A stretch of 27,436 nucleotides of DNA, taken from positions 1-27,436 of the forward strand of contig SFNH01000010.1 in NCBI GenBank assembly GCA_004554205.1. The letters run 5' to 3'. A model generated the notes under the pieces. It worked only from the letters and a program-made list of their open reading frames with translations, had not been told where the DNA came from and did no database searches. Shown piece by piece: positions 22,948 to 27,436 of the stretch. This DNA is from Clostridium sp. GTDB lineage: Bacteria; Bacillota; Clostridia; Lachnospirales; Lachnospiraceae. Position 1 is the first letter of the stretch, and each line of letters opens with the position of its first letter. The translations under genes and the position numbers were made by a program.

Positions 22948-23601
22948 CTATTGATAATACGAAAGCCGCTTTTCTATATGTTCCATAACAACTGCCACAA
23001 TAAGATTGAACACATAGTAAAACAGCCCTGCCGCCACAAACGGGATCATGCTGGTCTGCGAGGATGCCAGCGCCTTTGCGATGGCGAACATCTCCAGGAC
23101 GCTGATGGTAAACGCCAGCGACGTATCCTTGACAAGCGTTATCACCTCGTTTGTCACCGCCGGCAGAATCCGTTTGACGACCTGCGGAAGAATGATCTTA
23201 AAGAAGGTCTGGAATCTGCTGTAGCCCAAAAGCTTCGCCGCCTCGTACTGCCCCGCCGGCATGGACTGAATGCCGCTGCGGTAAATCTCCGCGAAGTACG
23301 CCGCATAGTTGATCACAAAGCCGATAAACGCCGCCCACAGCCGGTAATCGTTGCTCTTGATCTTAATTCCGAACAGATAGTAAGGACCAAAATACACCAC
23401 CATGAGCTGCAGCATCAGCGGCGTGCCGCGCATGATGGATATATAGCCCTTCACGAAGCCCTGCACCAGACGATTCTTCGACATTCTCCCGAACGCCACC
23501 AGAAGGCCAAGGGGCAGGGAGAATACAAGCGTCACAAAAAATATCTCAATGCTGACAAGCATTCCTCCCGCTAACTGCGATACCATTGTACTGACCTGCA
23601 T
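22948..23601 (-). CDS. Polar amino-acid ABC transporter permease
   Basis: A 217-residue HisM/GlnP-type membrane subunit with about five hydrophobic helices. The cytoplasmic EAA loop that docks on the ATPase is visible: EIYRSGIQSMPAGQYEAAKL, then LGYSRFQTFFKIILPQ. AAAGGAG lies upstream of ATG at about 10 bases. It starts 40 bases after the binding-protein stop. Usually such a permease acts as a homodimer when only one permease gene is present, as here. Confidence 0.94.
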   Translation of the reverse strand: MQVSTMVSQLAGGMLVSIEIFFVTLVFSLPLGLLVAFGRMSKNRLVQGFVKGYISIMRGTPLMLQLMVVYFGPYYLFGIKIKSNDYRLWAAFIGFVINYAAYFAEIYRSGIQSMPAGQYEAAKLLGYSRFQTFFKIILPQVVKRILPAVTNEVITLVKDTSLAFTISVLEMFAIAKALASSQTSMIPFVAAGLFYYVFNLIVAVVMEHIEKRLSYYQ

Positions 23602-23641
23602 ATCTCTTCTGCTCCTTTGCCCTTTACTCTCGTCTCAGTCT

Positions 23642-24526
23642 TTACTTTTTGATGGTAGTAACATTGCGCCCAAACCACTTATTGGAAATTTCTTCCAAGG
23701 TCCCGTCCTCTGCCATCTCCTCAAGTGCCGCCTGAACCTTATCCCTGAGCTCCTCATTGCCCTTCTTGAAACCGACGCCATACTCCTCGGAAGCAAGCGC
23801 CTCCTCCAGAATGAGGTACTTGTCGCTCTCGCCTCTCTGCTCGATCTGATAACCGGCCACGATCACGTCCATCGCAATGGCGTCCACCGCGCCCATCTCC
23901 AGATCCATGAATGCCGTGTTGTAATCCGGGGTCGTCTGCAATGTTCCAAAGGTTCCCGCTAACTCCTGATTGTCCTTAAGCGCCGCCTCTGCGGAGGAAT
24001 CCGCCTGAACCTCAACAACCTTTCCCGCAAGGTCAGACAGCTTTGTGATCCCGGAATCAGCCGCTACAACGAAAACCTGACTGTTATCCATATATGGAGT
24101 AGTCCATGTGTAGGCATCCTCGCGTCCGTTGATAGTAAAGCCGTTCCAAATGCAGTCAATCGTGCCGGAATTTAACTCCATATCCTTCGCATCCCACGCG
24201 ATCGGCTGCGGCACATATTCCAGTCCAAGTCTCGTGGCGACCTCCTGTGCAAGCTCCAGGTCAAAGCCGGTGTACTCGCCGTTATCGCCGACAAAGCCCA
24301 TCGGCGGGAAATCCTGGTCAAAGCCAACCGTAAACTTGCCGCCCGCTGCCGTGGTCTCCGCCGCAGTCGTTTCAGCCACCGTCGTCTCGGCTGCTGTGGT
24401 CTCCGCCGCGCTTGAAGCCGCCTCCGTCTGGACAGCCGTCTCCGCCGTCTTCGCGGCGCCACCGCAGCCTGCCAGTGATAATACCATCACGCCCGCCATC
24501 ATCACACTTACCATTCTCTTTTTCAT
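23642..24526 (-). CDS. Amino-acid ABC transporter substrate-binding lipoprotein
   Basis: A 294-residue solute-binding protein. An in-frame ATG at 24559 exists, but AGGAGGAGG directly precedes the ATG at 24526, which begins MKKRMVSVMMAGVMVLSLAG; that start is used. Lipobox LAGC (Cys21) predicts membrane anchoring. A Thr/Ala/Glu repeat linker (about 28-62, units of AETTAAETT) leads to the HisJ/ArtJ-like bilobed domain: FTVGFDQDFPPMGF, then YTGFDLELAQEVATRLGLE, WDAKDMELNSGTIDCIWNGFT and FMDLEMGAVDAIAMD. The ligand (glutamine, arginine, cystine or other) is not readable. First gene of the operon. Confidence 0.93.
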   Translation of the reverse strand: MKKRMVSVMMAGVMVLSLAGCGGAAKTAETAVQTEAASSAAETTAAETTVAETTAAETTAAGGKFTVGFDQDFPPMGFVGDNGEYTGFDLELAQEVATRLGLEYVPQPIAWDAKDMELNSGTIDCIWNGFTINGREDAYTWTTPYMDNSQVFVVAADSGITKLSDLAGKVVEVQADSSAEAALKDNQELAGTFGTLQTTPDYNTAFMDLEMGAVDAIAMDVIVAGYQIEQRGESDKYLILEEALASEEYGVGFKKGNEELRDKVQAALEEMAEDGTLEEISNKWFGRNVTTIKK

Positions 24527-24581
24527 AATTTCCTCCTCCTGTTTACGATATTTTATCATGCTATTTCAATATCACGTTACC

Positions 24582-24610
24582 ATATTAGCACGCTAAAGTG
24601 AATCTGTCAA
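24582..24610 (-). promoter_or_regulatory. Promoter of the amino-acid transporter operon
   Basis: Minus strand perfect TTGACA (24605-24610), a 17-base spacer and TAATAT (24582-24587). The -35 lies only 18 bases past the stop of the FecE-like gene, with no terminator visible between. Confidence 0.7.
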
Positions 24611-24627
24611 CATTTTTTAAAAATTTT

Positions 24628-25731
24628 TCATTTTTTATTTTTCTTTGCAAATGCAGCAAGTTCACGGTTTTTTTCATTCATGCTCCCGAACTGTGAGAGA
24701 CAGCAGATGACCTGCTCGCAGCCCATAAGTACACAGAGCGCCCGCTCGTAGGCTTCGTCACTGACCGGCTCAAAGGGCCTCTCCGAGATAACCTCCGCCG
24801 CCAGCGCCCGCGCCACCGGATACTCCACATCATTTTCATGGAGAACTCCCGCCGCAAAGGGGATCCCCCGGCGCTGCAGTCTCCGATACACCGGGATCCC
24901 ACTCCCGTTTCCGCCGATCACAAATACCCGCGGCTTTCCCTGCGCCGCCTCAAGCTCCACACAGCCGAATTCCGGCTGATAGCTGCCCTTTGTGATCCCG
25001 TACAGCCCGGAAATATATTCAGGAGTGAAAATCTCCTCCGGCGGCCCGCAGCGCTCAATACGGTTTTTATTGACGCAGACGACATAATCCGACACCTTCT
25101 GCGCCAGATCAAGCTCGTGAAGCGACATCAGCACCGCCACCTTTTGCTCCCGCACCAGATTTTTCAAAATCGTGAGGAGCTCCAGCTTATGCCGGATATC
25201 CAAAAATGAGGTCGGCTCATCCAGGACGATCGCCTGCGGCTCCTGACAAATGGCGCGGGCAAGCAGAATCCTCTGGCGCTGCCCATCGCTTATCTGCATA
25301 AAATCCCGCTCCGTAAGCTCCTCGGCGTGCACCAGCGAGAGCGCCTCCCTGACCTTTTTCCGGTCATGCTCCATCAAAATCCCCATTTTCCCGGTGTACG
25401 GATAGCGCCCCGTCGCGACCACGTCGTAGCAGGTCATAAGCTCGGGCCGGATTCGGTCGGTCATAAGAACCGACATCCGTGTGGCTGTCTCCTTTTCCGA
25501 CAATTCCCTCATCAAACGCCCGTCGAGATAGACCGCCCCATGAACCAGGTCGAGTTGCCCGATTATGGTTTTTAAGATCGTGGATTTCCCGGAACCGTTC
25601 GGCCCGATGAGCGTCACGATCTCCCCCCGGCGCACATGAATGCCGATTTCTCTGATCAGAGCATGTCCGCCATAGCCCACTGCTAAATGTTCTGTGGAAA
25701 TGTATGCTCTTTCCTCTTTCCTCTCCGGCAT
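24628..25731 (-). CDS. FecE-type ABC ATPase with an extra C-terminal domain
   Basis: A 367-residue ATPase of the iron-siderophore/cobalamin importer class. The frame is open to 25899, but GGAGGAGG sits directly before the ATG at 25729-25731, so that start is used. Walker A is GPNGSGKS (43-50), signature ISDGQRQR (147-154), Walker B AIVLDE (167-172), and the H-loop has His205 (SLHELD). After the ATPase core (about 250 residues, the usual length) an added domain of about 100 residues follows, with VFVIGGNGSGIPVYRRL (269-285, nucleotide-loop-like), VLHENDVEYPVARAL, ICCLSQFGSMNEKNREL. I have seen similar tails on clostridial FecE-like proteins; their function is unknown to me. It starts 14 bases after its permease. 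Confidence 0.9.
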   Translation of the reverse strand: MPERKEERAYISTEHLAVGYGGHALIREIGIHVRRGEIVTLIGPNGSGKSTILKTIIGQLDLVHGAVYLDGRLMRELSEKETATRMSVLMTDRIRPELMTCYDVVATGRYPYTGKMGILMEHDRKKVREALSLVHAEELTERDFMQISDGQRQRILLARAICQEPQAIVLDEPTSFLDIRHKLELLTILKNLVREQKVAVLMSLHELDLAQKVSDYVVCVNKNRIERCGPPEEIFTPEYISGLYGITKGSYQPEFGCVELEAAQGKPRVFVIGGNGSGIPVYRRLQRRGIPFAAGVLHENDVEYPVARALAAEVISERPFEPVSDEAYERALCVLMGCEQVICCLSQFGSMNEKNRELAAFAKKNKK

Positions 25732-25745
25732 ACCGGCCTCCTCCT

Positions 25746-26759
25746 CTAGCGCGTTCTCTTTCCCCGGATCATCACACAGATTACCACCGGAGCCCCAAAA
25801 AGCGCCGTCACTGAACTGATAGAAAGCTCCGCGGGCGCGAACGCCGTTCTCGCGATCAGGTCGCAGAACAGGCAGAACACCGCCCCGCCCAGGAAGCATC
25901 CAGGGATGATAAAGAGCGGCTTTGCCGTGCGAAACAATGTTTTCACAAGCTGCGGCACCGCAATCCCCACAAAGGAGATCGGCCCCGCAAATGCCGTCAC
26001 GCAGGCGGAAAGCACGCTGGACAATAAAATCAACGCCACGCGGAAATGGCGGACATTTACGCCCATATTCTGGGCGTAAACCTCACCCATCTGATATGCC
26101 CCAATGGGCTTTGACATGAGAAATACGAGGAAAAGCGTCACAGCCGTAACCGCCGCCATCACCCGCACATTCTCCCAGGAGATGCCGGAAAAGCTTCCCA
26201 TCGACCAGTTATGGAGGTTGACAATATTGGCGTCATCCGCAAACGTAACCACAAAATCTGTCACCGCGGAGCAGATATAGCCGATCATCACGCCGCAGAT
26301 CACCAAAAGCGGCATCTGCCTCACCTTCCCGGAAATGAGGAGCACCACGCCCATAGAGAGCATCGCTCCCACAAACGCCGCCAGAATCATTCCTGCTGAA
26401 CCGATGACAATCCCGCGCCCCAGAAGAAAAATCATCACGAGAGAGACCACAAGCTTCGCCCCGGATGAAATTCCGAGGACAAACGGACCTGCGATCGGAT
26501 TCGAGAAAAAGGTCTGGAGAAGAAAGCCCGAGACCGACAGTGCGCCCCCGAGGATAACCGCCGCAAGTATCCGCGGCAGGCGGATATCCCACACAATACG
26601 GTGCGCCGTCTCTTCACGCCGGCCATCAAAAAGGATTCTTACGATCTCCGTCGCCGACAGGGGAACACTCCCGGAACTGATATTTAAGAGAAACAGCAGA
26701 CACAGAAGTCCTGTCAGGAGCAAAAAGCAGACCGTGTATCTTGTATACAAGCTTTTCAC
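25746..26759 (-). CDS. FecCD-family ABC transporter permease
   Basis: A 337-residue membrane subunit of a siderophore, heme or cobalamin importer, with nine to ten hydrophobic helices. Family features are visible: IRLPRILAAVILGGALSVSG, SNPIAGPFVLGISSGA, and a C-terminal GPISFVGIAVPQLVKTLF loop that contacts the ATPase. The start codon is GTG, with GGAG about 10 bases upstream. Downstream is the FecE-type ATPase. A substrate-binding protein gene, normally part of such operons, is absent on both sides. Upstream are a tRNA terminator and the tRNA cluster. The substrate is unknown. Confidence 0.93.
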   Translation of the reverse strand: MKSLYTRYTVCFLLLTGLLCLLFLLNISSGSVPLSATEIVRILFDGRREETAHRIVWDIRLPRILAAVILGGALSVSGFLLQTFFSNPIAGPFVLGISSGAKLVVSLVMIFLLGRGIVIGSAGMILAAFVGAMLSMGVVLLISGKVRQMPLLVICGVMIGYICSAVTDFVVTFADDANIVNLHNWSMGSFSGISWENVRVMAAVTAVTLFLVFLMSKPIGAYQMGEVYAQNMGVNVRHFRVALILLSSVLSACVTAFAGPISFVGIAVPQLVKTLFRTAKPLFIIPGCFLGGAVFCLFCDLIARTAFAPAELSISSVTALFGAPVVICVMIRGKRTR

Positions 26760-26794
26760 ACTCTGTATTCTCCTTCATTTTTATTTTTAATGAA
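26740..26794 (-). promoter_or_regulatory. Palindromes around the FecCD gene start
   Basis: A 12-base perfect palindrome CTTGTATACAAG (26740-26751) lies in the first codons. An inverted repeat, TTCATT (26774-26779) and AATGAA (26789-26794), lies over the ribosome-site region. Either could be an operator. No convincing promoter was seen between the tRNA terminator and the gene. Confidence 0.3.
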
Positions 26795-26800
26795 TTGAGA

Positions 26801-26828
26801 AAAGCCCGCGGCAACTGCCGCGGGCTTT
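26801..26828. terminator. Strong hairpin terminator between tRNA cluster and FecCD gene
   Basis: AAAGCCCGCGGC (26801-26812) and GCCGCGGGCTTT (26817-26828) form a perfect 12-pair stem with a four-base loop; the minus strand continues CTTTTCTC. A second hairpin, AAATCCT with AGGATTT (26842-26862), lies just upstream on the minus strand. Confidence 0.75.
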
Positions 26829-26879
26829 ATCTACCGCCTTAAAATCCTGATTAAGAGGATTTCCGTCTTTTTTCCGCCC

Positions 26880-26961
26880 TGAGCGTGCGGGGATTCGAAC
26901 CACTGAAGGCATCGACAGCAGATTTACAGTCTGTCCCCTTTGGCCACTCGGGAATTCCCCC
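26880..26961 (-). tRNA. tRNA-Tyr-like (anticodon GTA), degenerate, possible pseudogene
   Basis: An 82-base class II tRNA with D arm, anticodon loop CTGTAAA and long variable arm all typical of tRNA-Tyr. But the acceptor arms GGGGGAA and CACGCTC pair at only four of seven positions, the T stem (AGTGG/CCCCG) has two mismatches, and the top of the anticodon stem has an A-C mismatch. The 5' half is well kept and the 3' end is not. It may be a decaying copy. Confidence 0.6.
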
Positions 26962-26976
26962 ATGTATTTATCAAAA

Positions 26977-27006
26977 TATTGACGCCTGATTCTCAGGCAG
27001 TCAATA
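26977..27006. terminator. Hairpin between tRNA-Thr and tRNA-Tyr
   Basis: TATTGAC-G-CCTGA (26977-26989) pairs with TCAGG-C-GTCAATA (26993-27006) with one bulged A and loop TTC. On the minus strand it is followed by TTTTGAT, so it could terminate the tRNA operon before tRNA-Tyr or act in processing. Confidence 0.45.
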
Positions 27007-27008
27007 CA

Positions 27009-27081
27009 AGCCGATAATCGGACTCGAACCGATAACCTGCTGATTACAAATCAGCTGCTCTGCCAATTGAGCCATATCTGC
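27009..27081 (-). tRNA. tRNA-Thr (anticodon TGT)
   Basis: A 73-base cloverleaf with anticodon stem GCTGA/TCAGC, loop TTTGTAA and T arm ATCGG/CCGAT. The acceptor arms GCAGATA and TATCGGC pair except for one A-G mismatch at the third position. It reads ACA codons. CCA is not encoded. Confidence 0.88.
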
Positions 27082-27105
27082 GTAAAACAGGCATCGTGTA
27101 AAAAG

Positions 27106-27178
27106 TGGGGCCTATAGGGCTCGAACCTATGACCCTCTGCTTGTAAGGCAGATGCTCTCCCAGCTGAGCTAAGACCCC
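27106..27178 (-). tRNA. tRNA-Val (anticodon TAC)
   Basis: A 73-base cloverleaf with acceptor GGGGTCT with AGGCCCC (one G-U), anticodon stem TCTGC/GCAGA, loop CTTACAA and T loop TTCGAGC. It reads GUN codons, mainly GUA. Confidence 0.95.
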
Positions 27179-27222
27179 ATATTCATATTATAAAAATGTA
27201 TGCCTTGCGGATACATCTTAAG

Positions 27223-27296
27223 CGACCCGAATGGGACTCGAACCCACGACCTCCGCCGTGACAGGGCGGCGCTCTAACCAACTGAGCCATCGGGCC
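27223..27296 (-). tRNA. tRNA-Asp (anticodon GTC)
   Basis: A 74-base cloverleaf with acceptor GGCCCGA with TCGGGTC (one G-U), anticodon stem CCGCC/GGCGG, loop CTGTCAC and T loop TTCGAGT, discriminator G. It is the most upstream tRNA of the cluster inside the window; the cluster promoter is probably beyond the right edge. Confidence 0.95.
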
Positions 27297-27365
27297 ATTG
27301 TAAGGGTATATACCCTCAAAACCGCATATTGAATTTCATCCGTTCTTAACAAACCGCGGTCATTC

Positions 27366-27406
27366 ATAGGCCTTCGGCCTATTTCATGTCATTGGCTTCG
27401 CCAATG
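27366..27406. repeat. Two adjacent perfect hairpins with identical loops
   Basis: ATAGGCC-TTC-GGCCTAT (27366-27382) and CATTGGC-TTC-GCCAATG (27390-27406), each a 7-pair stem with a TTC loop, 7 bases apart, in the leader of the tRNA cluster. No ORF with support, and no recognisable rRNA, was seen in 27297-27436. Confidence 0.6.
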
Positions 27407-27436
27407 CCCCGTCCAGTCCGCAAAAGTCCTCCAGGA

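Noticed and set aside
25732..25899. N-terminal 56-codon extension of the FecE-like ATPase
   Set aside because: It overlaps the permease gene, has no ATPase-related content, and the ATG at 25731 has an excellent ribosome site.
27297..27436. Part of an rRNA gene or the end of a protein gene at the right edge
   Set aside because: No rRNA-conserved stretch is recognisable, and the short minus-strand open frames are too brief to support a gene.

Overview
The window looks like a chromosomal segment of an anaerobic, moderately GC-rich Firmicute of the class Clostridia, most likely family Lachnospiraceae. This rests on several things: the gene families (DUF3881, DUF2508, TRIC-type channel, Lit/DUF1461-type membrane protein, NADP-type glutamate dehydrogenase), Gram-positive envelope genes (lipoproteins with lipoboxes, a DD-carboxypeptidase, an NlpC/P60 hydrolase), strong AGGAGG-type ribosome sites, near-consensus housekeeping promoters with 17-base spacers, and tRNA genes without an encoded CCA. 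The species cannot be named from this sequence. No prophage, transposase, CRISPR array, or complete rRNA was seen.

Left part (1-5540): a secreted protein of uncertain function, apparently interrupted by a frameshift at its 3' end and running off the left edge; a class II fructose-bisphosphate aldolase on its own promoter; and, divergent from it, a DUF2508 small gene - GH13 alpha-glucanase - glycogen branching enzyme operon. Together these cover glycolysis and glycogen/maltodextrin turnover.

Middle (5540-16700): an APH-type small-molecule kinase gene bracketed by two copies of a short intergenic repeat; an OmpR-type two-component system; a four-repeat peptidoglycan-binding NlpC/P60 lipoprotein; tRNA-Lys; a trmB - 45-codon small ORF - trxA cluster; a HEPN/DUF4145-like membrane protein whose reading frame runs into the antisense of a TRIC channel gene; a Lit-like membrane protein; and a DD-carboxypeptidase. 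Much of this block concerns the envelope.

Right part (16700-27436), mostly minus strand: a DEDDh exonuclease, tRNA-Arg, a DUF3881 protein, glutamate dehydrogenase, an ABC-F ATPase whose leader holds a promoter, a terminator hairpin and a 17-codon upstream ORF, a polar amino-acid ABC importer (binding protein, permease, ATPase), a FecCD-type permease with a FecE-type ATPase carrying an extra C-terminal domain, and a tRNA cluster (Asp, Val, Thr, and a poorly pairing Tyr).

Most of the window is ordinary housekeeping. The items most worth a second look are the attenuator-like leader of the ABC-F gene, the extra domain on the FecE-like ATPase, the degenerate tRNA-Tyr, the unlisted 45-codon ORF between trmB and trxA, the frame-broken secreted protein at the left edge, and two families of short dispersed intergenic repeats.
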